From Apoda limacodes (Eukaryota > Arthropoda > Insecta > Lepidoptera > Limacodidae), in contig OX291548.1 in NCBI GenBank assembly GCA_946406115.1, forward strand, positions 7,862,373 to 7,926,372: a stretch of DNA of 64,000 nt, given 5' to 3'. This document shows positions 19,975 through 30,475 of this stretch, piece by piece. Made by a program: the position numbers and the translations under genes. Within the stretch, counting starts at the first letter, position 1; each line of letters opens with the position of its first letter. The notes beneath the pieces are model-generated. The model saw only the letters and a list, made by a program, of their open reading frames with translations, did no database searches and was not told where the DNA came from.

Positions 19975-22482
19975 GTTAATTAAATATGAATTTGCTCTGA
20001 CCTATGGATTCTCTCAGCTGGTACTTTCTCCAACGAGAATACCAGATATAGAGGAACATACGAGCTCCTTACTGGACCTTCTGCTGACTACTCGTCCGGA
20101 CGGGTACTCCGTCTCAGTGGATGCGCCTCTTGGCTCCTCGGACCACTGTCTCGTTCGGACTCAAGTGTCATGCACACAACCTGATCCTTCTGGGCCAACT
20201 AACTGGCGTCGTGTGTGGCACTATAAGTCGGCAGACTGGGATGGATTGCGTGAATTTTACGCATCGTACCCGTGGAGGCAGATCTGCTTTAACTCAGAAG
20301 ATCCTGACGTCTGCGCAGCCGCAGTCACTGAGACAATCCTTGCTGGTATGGAATGCTATATTCCTAACCCGCGAGTAGCTGCCGGCGTCAAAAAACGACC
20401 GTGGTTTAATAGGTCTTGCAGAAAAGCTAAAATTCTTAAGCAAAATGCATATGAGGCTTGGACCACGGCTCGTTTTAATAAGGATCCGAATATTTCTGAG
20501 TTAAAACGCAAATTAAATGCTGCCTCGAGGTTCAGTAAGAAAGCAACTGCCAGAGCAAAATTCCAATTCATCGGCAAAATAGGTGGGCGACTTGCGAGCT
20601 ATCCTTCTGGGAGTCGTGCTTTCTGGTCGCTTGCCAAAGCTGCCGAAGGGAACTTCTGCCAGTCGTCGTTACCACCACTGCGAAAGACCGATGGTGACTT
20701 GGCCCATAGTGCTAAAGAGAAAGCCGATCTACTGGGCAGTCTCTTTGCCTCGAACTCGAATATGAACGATGAAGGCGCTGTACCACCTACTATACCGTGG
20801 TGCGGTAAGTCCATGCCGGAAATCTCCATAACGCAGCGGGAGGTCAGGCGGGCGTTGCTTTCTCTAGACGTTCATAAGTCGAGTGGGCCAGACGGTATAC
20901 CAGCAGTGGTGCTTAAGCAGTGTGCTCCTGAGTTATGTCCTGTACTCACGCGCCTCTTCGCGCTTTCCTACCACACTAGGCAATTTCCGTCTACATGGAA
21001 GACTGCGAATGTGCACCCGGTGCCCAAAAAGGGCGATAGATCAGATCCATCGAATTACAGGCCTATCGCTATTACCTCTCTCCTCTCTAAGGTGATGGAG
21101 CGTGTGATCAACACACAGCTTCTAAGATACCTAGAAAAACATGACCTGATCAGCGACCGTCAATATGGCTTTCGCCACGGTCGCTCGACTGGTGACCTTC
21201 TTGTGTATCTCACACACCGATGGGCACTAGCCATTGAGAGTCAGGGGGAGGCATTGGCATGTAGCCTGGACATAGCGAAGGCGTTCGATCGGGTCTGGCA
21301 CCGCGGTCTTCTATCGAAATTGCCATCTTACGGAGTGCCCGAGGGTTTGTGCAAATGGGTGGCTAGCTTTTTGTCCGGCAGACGCATACGAACCGTAGTT
21401 GACGGTAGTTGCTCTGATAGCATGGACATTAATGCTGGTGTCCCGCAAGGCTCGGTGCTGTCTCCTACGCTGTTTCTACTGCATATCAATGACATGTTGG
21501 ACATCAACAACATACATTGCTATGCAGATGACAGTACTGGAGACGCTTTTTACACGGGTCGTGCAAACATCCCTCGTTCCGTTGTGGAGGAAAACCGCGG
21601 AGAACTTGTGTCTCAAATCGAGACCACACTGTCCCAGGTCTCTGACTGGGGACGGGTAAACTTGGTCCGATTCAACCCTACAAAGACACAAGTGTGCGCG
21701 TTCACCGCTAAGAAAACTCCATTCACTGTGGTCCCACAATTCCAGAACACTCCCCTCTCCATCTCCAAGAGCATTGGGATCCTTGGTGTCGACATCTCCA
21801 GCGATGTTCAGTTCCAAGATCATTTACAAGATAAGGTAAAGCTGGCGTCCAAAAAACTTGGTGTACTCAACAGAGCGAAGCAGTACTTCACGTCGGGGCA
21901 AAGGTTGTTACTTTACAAGTCGCAAGTTAGGCCCCATATGGAGTACTGCTGCCATCTCTGGGCAGGTGCACCCGGATACCAGCTTGGCCCTTTTGACTCG
22001 GTTCAACGACGGGCTGTGAGAATTGTCGACGATTCCAAACTCACTTGCGGTATCGAGCCCTTAAGTCTGAGGAGAGACTTTGCCTCACTGTGTGTGTTCT
22101 ACCGCTTGTACAATGGGTTGTGTTCTGAGGAATTGTTCGAAATGATGCCCACGGCTACTTTCTACCATCGCACCGCTCGCCATCGGCAGCGAATTCATTC
22201 TCACACTTTAGAACCTAAATGGTCGCGCACAGTGCGGTTTCAGAGAAACTTCCTCCCGCGAACGCTTAAGTTGTGGAATGAGCTACCTGCCAAGGTTTTC
22301 TGCAAGGACTACAGTATGGAGTTCTTCAAGAAAGAAGTTATTAGATTTCTGAAGGGTCGGCAACGCGCAAGTGATACCCCTGGTGTTGCAAGCGTCCATA
22401 GGCTACGGTGACCGCTTACCATCAGGCGGGCCGTAAGCTTGTTTGCCACCTTAGTGGTATAAAAAAAAAAAAAAAAAAAAAC
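19975..22482 (+). mobile_element. LINE family A, 5'-truncated copy with intact reverse transcriptase frame
   Basis: A Jockey-superfamily-like non-LTR retrotransposon. It starts within the apurinic-like endonuclease domain: in-frame codons from about 19985 read YEFALTYGFSQLV and continue to the SDH motif. It then has the whole reverse transcriptase, a 49 bp 3' UTR ending 'gccaccttagtggtat', and a 21 bp A-run at 22461-22481. The lost part should hold ORF1 and most of the endonuclease. I could not identify a convincing target-site duplication. The uninterrupted frame suggests a fairly recent insertion. Seven other pieces of the family in the window are more damaged. Confidence 0.9.
20117..22411 (+). 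CDS. LINE ORF2 partial: endonuclease C-terminus and reverse transcriptase
   Basis: Encodes the enzyme that nicks target DNA and copies the element RNA. Numbering from 20117 (a GTG codon inside the frame, not a true start; the frame is open from 19970): endonuclease end SSDHCLV at 7-13; RT region from about 235, with GPDGIP at 257-262, NYRPIAI from 313, LDIAKAFD at 384-391 (catalytic Asp385), GVPQGSVLSP at 441-450 and the catalytic box YADDS at 469-473. The C-terminal domain follows, with VRPHMEYCCHLWAG at 604-617, ending HRLR at 764. All three catalytic aspartates are present and there is no stop or frameshift in 764 codons. The 5' truncation should prevent independent mobility. The family clade (CR1, Jockey or Daphne-like) is not settled from sequence reading alone. 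Confidence 0.9.
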   Translation: MDAPLGSSDHCLVRTQVSCTQPDPSGPTNWRRVWHYKSADWDGLREFYASYPWRQICFNSEDPDVCAAAVTETILAGMECYIPNPRVAAGVKKRPWFNRSCRKAKILKQNAYEAWTTARFNKDPNISELKRKLNAASRFSKKATARAKFQFIGKIGGRLASYPSGSRAFWSLAKAAEGNFCQSSLPPLRKTDGDLAHSAKEKADLLGSLFASNSNMNDEGAVPPTIPWCGKSMPEISITQREVRRALLSLDVHKSSGPDGIPAVVLKQCAPELCPVLTRLFALSYHTRQFPSTWKTANVHPVPKKGDRSDPSNYRPIAITSLLSKVMERVINTQLLRYLEKHDLISDRQYGFRHGRSTGDLLVYLTHRWALAIESQGEALACSLDIAKAFDRVWHRGLLSKLPSYGVPEGLCKWVASFLSGRRIRTVVDGSCSDSMDINAGVPQGSVLSPTLFLLHINDMLDINNIHCYADDSTGDAFYTGRANIPRSVVEENRGELVSQIETTLSQVSDWGRVNLVRFNPTKTQVCAFTAKKTPFTVVPQFQNTPLSISKSIGILGVDISSDVQFQDHLQDKVKLASKKLGVLNRAKQYFTSGQRLLLYKSQVRPHMEYCCHLWAGAPGYQLGPFDSVQRRAVRIVDDSKLTCGIEPLSLRRDFASLCVFYRLYNGLCSEELFEMMPTATFYHRTARHRQRIHSHTLEPKWSRTVRFQRNFLPRTLKLWNELPAKVFCKDYSMEFFKKEVIRFLKGRQRASDTPGVASVHRLR

Positions 22483-23600
22483 TTTTATTATAATATCAAA
22501 TTATCACACTTGTGAGGGAAAAAAATACATTATTGGTAATACATCGTTAGAATTACATATACGTACCTAGGTCTAGGCACTAAATTTCCCTTCACATCCA
22601 CAATCATGCATCATACCCTATTAATAAATTCTTTTCCACGCATATTGATTTCTAAAGCAATACATCACATGCGATCTCACATTTAATTTAACCAGTAGTA
22701 AATTTGTAATTACACAGCTTAACATTAATAATTCATATGTTGTATAACTAGTCGTAAAGAGAGTTAAGCTACTTACAATTTTATAACACCAGCCAGTATT
22801 TAAATGGAAACAAATTTAGATGGTGTAGCGGGACAGCTTATTGCTCTATTTTATAGTATCAGAATATGTCGGCTCAGCATTTTATCGAACAGGGCTCGAA
22901 CGCTCGATCGCTCGATACTTGTTCCCGTAATGATAATAAATAAGGATAATACTGGTCGCTGTACCTTGAAAAGATTCGAGTGGGCACTCAACTAAGTTAA
23001 CGATTTATGGGAGGTTACCCTTACTGTTTTATTTTATTTTGTTTTATGGTTTATACATTTTTATGATGGTAATGTGCAATTTTCTGATATAAAATTGGAT
23101 GTGTTAGAAAATTTTTGTGATTTCTATTTGAACAACGCCAATAAATTGAACTCAATTAGATTTCTGTGGATAATTGGACTGTAATTATTTTCGTTTTTAA
23201 TATTTATTGGTTTTACTGTAACATTTTACTAAATTTATTTAAGAGACACTGATAGTTAAGGTGATTTGTCAACATTTAAAAAAAAACATTGAAGTCGGTA
23301 ACAAAAGGTATTGAAATATCTTTCATAAAACTTTTCTGAGTCAAATTTTTTAGTTAAATGTCATCATAAAACCATTTTTAGTACTAACATAATTTATTTC
23401 CAAGGTTTGGTGTGGTATCTATTTCTCACGATTCCAATCCCCCGTAGACGTCCCCAGCACACCACACCCACACATCCACATCATGATGTGGGGGTAAGCC
23501 CCTTCTCACCAACCGCTTTAGATCTGCGTGTCAGTTGGAAAGCCCATCGCCGCAACACTGCGATCTGGACTAAGATGGCTTTACGTCGTTAACCACCATA
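22483..23600. other. gene-free DNA
   Basis: Mostly AT-rich. A less AT-rich patch lies at 22800-22990 ('gctcgaacgctcgatcgctc') and another at 23440-23590. No gene was recognised; small frames at 22804 and 23407 have no domain. Confidence 0.45.
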
Positions 23601-23609
23601 TTAAACTGA

Positions 23610-23702
23610 AGTGGTTAATAGACCAGGGACAGAATAATATACCTCTTTGCCAGTTCTTGACGACGTAAAAGAAGTCAGTCGGAGTTGGACAGGTGGCAAA
23701 TA
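23610..23702. repeat. interspersed repeat with 'gggacagaataatatac' motif
   Basis: 'accagggacagaataatata', 'cctctttgccagttcttgac' and 'aaaagaagtcagtcgg' match 44498-44580 ('gcagggacagaatacaatat', 'cctctttgcctgata', 'aaaagaagtaagtc') in the same order and strand. Confidence 0.55.
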
Positions 23703-24945
23703 AAAAAAAAAAGGGAAAAGTACTAATATATATTAAATAAAAAACTCTTATGAAATTACTAAAGAATTTTAATAAACCAGGGTTTATTACTGATATATTT
23801 ACGTATATGTATGACTGTTCCTTAGAAAGTAGCCGTGTATCTAATGAGATAGAACGTTTATAATAATAAAAGCAGAGAAGCAATGATTTGTAAGCACGGG
23901 CCTTGGTTTTAAGCCCAGAAGCGGTTTGCTGACACACGTACCTTAAATATAAATAACATAAGTATGTAGCACGCACGAAATAAATTTTTGAAACAAAAGG
24001 TAATGAAAAGGTCGATAAAAGTATAACGTCGAAGGTATCTCGAAAAAATTTAGTACGTACTTTGGAAAGGCGATATCAGTTGTACACTTAACTGTCGAAA
24101 CAGAATGTAAGCGTTGAGATGAATGCGGCTGAATGAAGGCAGAGAAATTTACCAGATTTGCCAAGTGGAAATCTTTGATCTTTGTCTATTTCTTCGGGAA
24201 ACAGGCATAATGTGATCTATCTATAAAAAATAAAAAAACAGGTTTTTTATAAAAAAACACGTTTAAAGTCCAAAAGTTATTTACATAATATTTAATCCTA
24301 CAAAATATCAAAAGGTTAAAGTCTTTAACCAAATCAAAATATTTCAAGCAAAATTAGGACACATTTTTGTAGTAACATTAAAATGTGTACCTACAGTTAA
24401 TTTGTTTAATACTCATCTCAGCCGTGTGTTCGACATAAAACGTGTACTTACAGCGCCATTCAATGTTTTTACTCCGATTATGGGAGTAATAATTGAACCT
24501 CGAATGGGTAAATGTTAATTCAGTAGTCGGCTGCTGCATAATGCATCGCCTTAGGTCCAGAACAAAACGTTTCATGCAGTTAGAATGCAGGAATCCCGAT
24601 CGGTTCTCGTTACTAACACTAAGTAGGAGCTGATAATTTTCCAAGGTGTCACAAACTAGAATAAAATGCATAAAAGCTAGAGTGAATATGCAGCGCTTGT
24701 GGTGCCGTCATTATTGTATATTTTATACGTTTGACAGTAAAAGTCTTCAATTGAACCAACTTAATAGCTGTTTATTAAACATTTTACTAAAATGCATGTC
24801 GTTGTTTTAATATAAAGTCTTGTAGTTTTTGCGTCGAGGATTTAAAGGTTTTTGACGTAAAACCTAATGTGTAACTTAGATATGTTATAATCTGCATTCG
24901 ATTTTGACAGATTTATTAATGATGTATGTTGTCGTCACAGTTGTC
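23703..24945. other. gene-free DNA
   Basis: AT-rich. A minus-strand frame at 24378-24671 ends near a good donor-like 'gctgtaagtac' (about 24455), but no domain is seen. Confidence 0.4.
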
Positions 24946-24949
24946 TCCG

Positions 24950-25085
24950 CTCGAAGACATCCACTGCTGAACGTAGGCTTCCCTCATATATGTCTCCACA
25001 ACAGCGGTGGGGCTTAAACTGACTGCGTCGATTCACATACTGCGGCTATTACTAGATTGTCTATCCACTTGGAAACCTTTCGGTT
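24950..25085. repeat. interspersed repeat 'catccactgctgaacgtagg'
   Basis: 'gacatccactgctgaacgta' and 'ggcttccctcatatatgtct' with 'ccacaacagcggtgggg' resemble a very common lepidopteran repeat. It is diverged and non-coding. Confidence 0.45.
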
Positions 25086-25089
25086 CAAA

Positions 25090-26507
25090 ACGTTAAAACG
25101 TAGTCCACACTCGAAAACCTTTCTTAGTAAAAAGAGTGACGATTTCATAAAAAAATACCTTATGCTACTTTTATTTATCTAATTTCCAAAGCTACTTGGC
25201 TTTTGTACAAATGAAAACGATTATATACAAATTAAACACAATAAAAATGTTTTAAAGATTACCATACAATACCATAACTATAGGATAGTAGGTACTAGCA
25301 TAGTATATATGATTAAAATATGTTCTGTCGTCAAACTTGCTTCGTCGATACAAAGATGTGTTAAATACTGTATCTCAGCTAAGCATTGCACTGTGAATTG
25401 CGGCGAAGTGCAGCGAATTTTTCATTAATAGGCGCCGCACCATAACTCACTAATCTGGCAGCGTACTGCTGGTGTTTTGCAGCTGTTCCGGAATTATTTA
25501 CGCATTCCGTCGGTCAGTAATTGAAAATAAACAGCGTGCCGGTGAGTTCCGTGATTTATTAATAACGTCCGATTTTGTCAACGCGCTGCAACATGAGACT
25601 ATTGCGATATTTAATGTAAAAGGAGCAAGCAGTTACTGATCAGTTTAATGACATTTTGAAGTAGTTTGTGTCCATAACTTCTGTTTATTATTATATGCTC
25701 GCAACTTTATCCGCACGCATTTTATGATGCAACGGATTTGGTTAATATTTAATAGATAATTAGTGAACTATATTAAAGGTAGTATTTGCTGATGTTTTTG
25801 AAGTAAATTAGTTAATTAGGTTTTATGTATGTACACAGCTAACTTTTCATCATAAGCTAATATAATTCATTGCGCTTTATCTTTTTCTCTCAAAATTAAA
25901 TGCATACCGTGAAAATTTGTAGTCTCTTCCTTACCACTAAGAAAATCTTTATGATGTCACATTCAATTTTTGTATGTATGTGAACTAGCATATTTGGTGA
26001 TATCTGTACCTTTTAAGTATTGAGTAAAATTTTGGAATTGTAGTTATTTGGATTTTGGAAAAACAATCCCACAGACTACAGAAATTAACATTGTATCACA
26101 TCTGATACAATCTCAATTCACACCTGAAAATACTCTTCTGTAACATTTACAAATTGTTGTATCTCTTTGCTATTATTTGTAACACTTTATATTGCTATTA
26201 CTGGCTAAGTGTGCACTGCAAAAGGGGGAAGTTATGAAGTAGTTGGAGGGAAGTTTAACAAAAATTGGCATCATTAAATGAAATCTCGGCGACACGTGAG
26301 TGTTTTGTTCTTTAATATTTGCAATTTAACTTTCTTGTGTTCAATCGAAGTTACACTTGTTTCTTTAAGTGCTGTTTAATTTGGGCAAATTAATGTTATT
26401 CCTAATGTCAGCACTATTTTGTCGAAGAACAAAGACAAACTTGGTGTTCTTTTATCAGATGCTGCCTTTGGGTTACGAGTAGGTACCTACAGGCGAGGAC
26501 AGGGACG
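25090..26507. other. gene-free DNA with an AT-poor island
   Basis: About 25380-25600 is unique-looking and less AT-rich ('gaattgcggcgaagtgcagc', 'ggcagcgtactgctggtg'), with no long frame. It is a candidate conserved non-coding element. Confidence 0.35.
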
Positions 26508-26658
26508 TTACTGGGAACAGTCTCGAGCTATTCGGACTCTGGAATTTGAGACAAAAATGTATGGAAGTCTGACTTACCTCTCGAAACTTGTGAATGTACT
26601 TGCATACATTTTTTTCTATAATTCCAGAGTCCGAACAACTCGAGACTGTTCCCAATAA
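26508..26658. mobile_element. MITE-like hairpin element, 39 bp terminal inverted repeats
   Basis: Left arm 26508-26546 starts TTACTGGGAACAGTCTCGAG. Right arm 26620-26658 is its reverse complement with about 3 mismatches (it ends CTCGAGACTGTTCCCAATAA). The 73 bp centre also pairs partly ('aaaaatgtatg' with 'catacattttt'), so the whole 151 bp could fold into one hairpin. There is no coding capacity; the two frames over it are mirror shadows. The TTA ends are compatible with insertion at a TA or TTAA target, but this is not proven. Confidence 0.75.
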
Positions 26659-27287
26659 GATCCCAAAACAGTACTATAATCTGTTTTTTTTATTGTAAAT
26701 TTTTATTAGACTTTGCCCGTGGCACCACCTGTGCTAGATTTGATTATCGGTGTGGTATTTTCACGGCGACTAATAATAAGATTTATATTAAGATTGATTA
26801 AGAAGTTAAGGAATAATAATAAGTTAATTAAGGCTAGGATATATTGCAGATAGGCGTTAATAGGCTGTTTTTGTTCAAATTTTGTGGTTAAACTAGGTAC
26901 AGCACTTGCTTTTTTCTACTGCATTACCTTACTCAGTGATTTTCATTTATTATATTTAATGCTAAAAAAAACTAGAAGTGACCATTGTTTTAACACTAGT
27001 ACTAATTTTTAAAGCGTATTTTGCTTTTTGTTGTAATGAAAGTCGATTAAGTAATTAGAAATGATTGTTATGCAGTGCAAATAGTTAAAAAATTTGACTA
27101 TGAAACAGAAAAAACCATAAACTCCATACAAAAAAATAATTTTTAGATGTAATTATGGTATAAATTACAAAAGAAGCATATTATAAATACACCTTATAGT
27201 AATGTATATAAAATTGTAAAACGAATTTAGTACATTTACATGGATACCGTTAGTATTACAGAAATTAGCTTTCTGGCCTATATCGCC
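26659..27287. repeat. R1 5' fragment (26705-26775), then AT-rich DNA
   Basis: 'attagactttgcccgtggca' and 'gattatcggtgtggtatttt' match the start of R1 and stop after 'cacggcgac'. The rest up to 27287 is AT-rich with nothing recognised. Confidence 0.45.
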
Positions 27288-27375
27288 CTCTTAAGGAAGT
27301 CTGTTATAGCAAAATATAACTGTAGCTAGTTATAGTTCGTCCACGTGGTATTCGGTTAAAGTAAATAAAATGTAG
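27288..27375 (+). repeat. R1 internal fragment
   Basis: 'agtctgttatagcaaaatat', 'ctagttatagttcgtccac' and 'aaaatgtagcctatttccg' are the middle of R1 in order. The start and the 3' end are missing. Confidence 0.5.
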
Positions 27376-27416
27376 CCTATTTCCGTTTCTTTCTATTGTT
27401 GTGCCATTTTCAGCTA

Positions 27417-29130
27417 ACTGGATGCTCCGCTGTGACGAAACGGTCCGCCTAATGGTAAGCAGGTACAGAAGAAATAATGGTAATTATTAAATTGAAGCTT
27501 ATCCTAATAAAAACCCAGGCAATGACTTACTTCGGTACGCATGAGAAAAGTACCTGTGTCCATTAATATTTTCTATATAAATATATAAATCCCGACTACA
27601 CCCGACTACCGACCGTACGTAATAACCGACATATTTAAACGGTGCTTTACCTGACTATATGACCCTACTGAAGACACCTTCAACGGAAATGCCTTCCAAG
27701 GCTGCTCACCGCCGGCACACCGCCCGCTGCATACATCACCAACCTTACCGTTCATTTTGATCGCTCGCTCGCTGAAGACAACAGGCGACACAAGACGCAC
27801 CGCGACGCCGCGCGAATAATAATATAGATATCTGTAAAATACAGTACCTCCGCCACCGCACCGCTCCACTAATTTTCGAATACACTTAATACTATCACTA
27901 CCCCACCGCACGAGTTTTATTTTATGTGTGTGCGTGTTAGCAATCTAGTCGCTAAATCAAGTTTACGAGCAAGGAAATGTCACCACCGACGAGCCTTTCA
28001 TCCCGAGGACAGAAAAGCCAATCACGCTCATCCACCGCTACTGCAACCGCCTACAATCTCCTACGAATCTTCGACACTTCTGCGGAGTCAATCTACTATT
28101 CACGCCTATACACACTTTTTGGACACAACCTAACTAAAAATAGGAGAATAGCTAAAGGAAACCATAATCTGCAAACAAAAAATCAAAAAACGAAATTGTT
28201 AGGTCTTTGCTGAAGTAAAGAAAACAAAAGATGGAAACCATTTTTTGCATTGGCTATGTCCATTCACGAAGTACGAGTACTTAGGTAGGTATATTTAAGA
28301 ATAGTAACCGAAGCCTAGGGAACCAGACCCTGAAAATAAACACTGCCACTGGGAGAAAATAAAACACAAGTGTTGGAACACTGCTACAGAAAAACATTCA
28401 TTAATTGAATATTTAAATTTATAACTACCGATAACGGAAACAAATCGAAAATGCCCTATTAACGACGCAAACTGAATACTATTACAAGACAACAAAATGC
28501 ACAAGTTGGAACGCCAGTCAAGCAACAAAGGAACAAGAATTGTAATGCTAATTGGAAACTACTAAAGCTACACAGACATAAACCGAATAAGCTGGTGCAA
28601 ATGAATGCCATTAAAGGAGAATCAGAACACAGAAGAGTTTTAGAAGCCAGCACGCAGACCACAAACGGCAAAGCAGTCAATTTTCCCTTCTTGTATATAT
28701 TCACACTGGTATTTATTTATCATCCTGCTGGCTAAAGGGTACTGGTACCGGTCGGCTCTATCCCTCCCACTCCACATCCTAGACTGCGAAGTCCTACACT
28801 ACCTGCCCTGTATCTACTCCGTCTTACTGGTGTCTCGGGCAGTGGTAATAGGCACACATAGGAATGCCATGAGATGGACGGGATACTACTAGAATCACTC
28901 ACTAATACGGACTGGAAACGCCGCATACCTTCCAGTGGTTGAGGACCCTCCGTTTCTTCAATTACCACCTTATTGAAAGTTTGCGCTGTTCCAGCCCGCA
29001 GCTTTGAGCACTCTACAGAACCCTCTCATCGACAGTTCTTTTCCTATGTGACCCGTTCCTTGAGTACTTGCAGTGGAACGCTGGCTGGTAAGACGCTGAA
29101 ACGGAACGGAACTGGATGCTCCGCTGTAAC
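27417..29130 (-). mobile_element. 1.7 kb block bounded by 22 bp direct repeats, possible retro-insertion
   Basis: A 22 bp sequence beginning 'aactggatgctccgctgt' occurs at about 27417 and about 29109 in the same orientation with one mismatch, as expected for a target-site duplication. Just inside the left repeat, 'acggtccgcctaatggtaag' resembles the reverse complement of the LINE family A 3' UTR ('cttaccatcaggcgg'). The enclosed DNA is GC-richer than its flanks and shows no recognisable ORF. Minus-strand frames (27606-27911, 28295-28704, 28732-28968) have no domain I know. It could be a LINE-mobilised non-autonomous element or two copies of a short repeat by chance. Confidence 0.35.
27606..27911 (-). 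promoter_or_regulatory. GC-rich promoter or first-exon-like segment (speculative)
   Basis: On the minus strand a GC-rich stretch ('cgcggcgtcgcggtgcgtct') leads to 'agcgagcgagcgatcaaa' and an ATG at about 27757, followed by AACG|GTAAGG, a textbook 5' splice donor. Such layouts occur in insect first exons that encode only a few residues. No downstream exon was identified, and the segment lies inside the block bounded by direct repeats, so it may be part of a mobile element. Confidence 0.2.
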
Positions 29131-30195
29131 GTGAAGAAAGAAGAAACAAAGTCAGTTTATTTTAATAATAAATGTATAGTTTGTATCTAAATATTATAAA
29201 AAAACATATATATCTGGAGATTGTATAGGGCCTTTATACTAAAAAATATTTGATTAAAATTAATTTTCACATATTTTTGTTTAAAGTAACCGTTCTGGTC
29301 AAAATAAAAGAAATAATAGTTTTCAAATATGTAAATACTCCGTTCACTTGTCAATGTTTCGCAACTTGTTTATAGGAGTTTATTATATGTTGGTCACATA
29401 AAACTCTAGCCGTACAAAACTCGGTTAGGCTTAAAACTCGGTTAGATCTTTAATATTGTATTCAAAATAATGGATAAAATATCAATATGACAATTTGTAA
29501 TGATGAGTAAGTGTAGTAGGAATGTATTAATTAAACGCCCTTATACTATACCCAGATGATGTAACGCTCCAATTCAATTAAAATGGACAATTGCGTAAAC
29601 GGTACTGCTTCGATATCTGTAAATGTACAATCAAGGAGAAAATATAAATAAGTATTATTAGTCGTATTAAATAAAAGGTTTAAAATAATCTATGCAAATT
29701 GATTCTGTAGGTACATGGCAGCTATAAATTTTAATAAAAAACCTTACAATAACTATTTACTTACAAAATTATGTAGATATGATTTTCTTACTTGAAATTC
29801 AACTATGTATAGATGAGTCGACCTGTTGAAAGAGTGAGGTGGGAGAGTCTGTGGTAGTTCCTACATCGTAAATATTTTAGACAGAAAGTGTAGAAAGTAT
29901 TTCTAAAAGTAATAAAATTATTCTAAGATTTTTGTGTTTACAATACAACCAAAGTTTCATTGCAAAACATAAACATAGGATTTCTTCACTTTGCAAACAG
30001 AGAAACGATTCGCAAATGCATAGAATACGAACACATACCTAGTTTAATTTTTACTTGATATAATATATGTAGTTGCTTCCAAAAATGCTTAGATGCTTAG
30101 ATATATCTTGCTATGAATTGATTCCCTGTTTCTATCAAGTCATTAATAGTTATAACAGTACTAAAACCCAAACAAGTCCACTATTGAATTTATCC
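29131..30195. other. gene-free AT-rich DNA
   Basis: Nothing recognised. Confidence 0.5.
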
Positions 30196-30475
30196 TAATC
30201 AGCCTCATACGTCCCTGCTGCTGGGGCACGGCCTTCCTTCAACGAGGGTGATTGGGGCCATAGTCCACACGCGAGCTAAGTGCGGATTCTGGTCGCATAC
30301 GTCTTTTTTTTTGACGTATGTAGGTTTCCTCATGATGTTTTCCTTCACAAAAAGCCAGTGGTGTGAATAATCAATGCACTTGAGAAATAAGGAAAAACAC
30401 TCATTGGTACACTCCGGGTTTCGAACCTTCGCCACTCAGGACGCAAAATGAAATCGAAACGCCTCGGCCACTTTT
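30196..30475 (-). repeat. tRNA-headed SINE (family S3)
   Basis: On the minus strand the head has an A-box-like 'agtggccgaggcg' and a B box 'ggttcgaaacc'. The body follows with 'gtgcattgattattcacacc', 'catgaggaaacctacatacg' and 'gactatggccccaatcac'. The copy at 43815-44140 has the same order. Confidence 0.65.

Noticed and set aside
20356..21823. Several minus-strand and shifted frames (for example 21476-21823, 115 codons)
   Set aside because: They are shadows of the long LINE reverse transcriptase frame on the plus strand.
24378..24671. 97-codon minus-strand frame ending near a donor-like GTAAGT
   Set aside because: No domain or matching acceptor. A single donor-like site in AT-rich DNA is common by chance.
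28295..28968. Minus-strand frames of 77-81 codons that look membrane-like
   Set aside because: They are short and cysteine- or leucine-rich through base composition, with no consistent start or homologous pattern. A host gene here cannot be supported.
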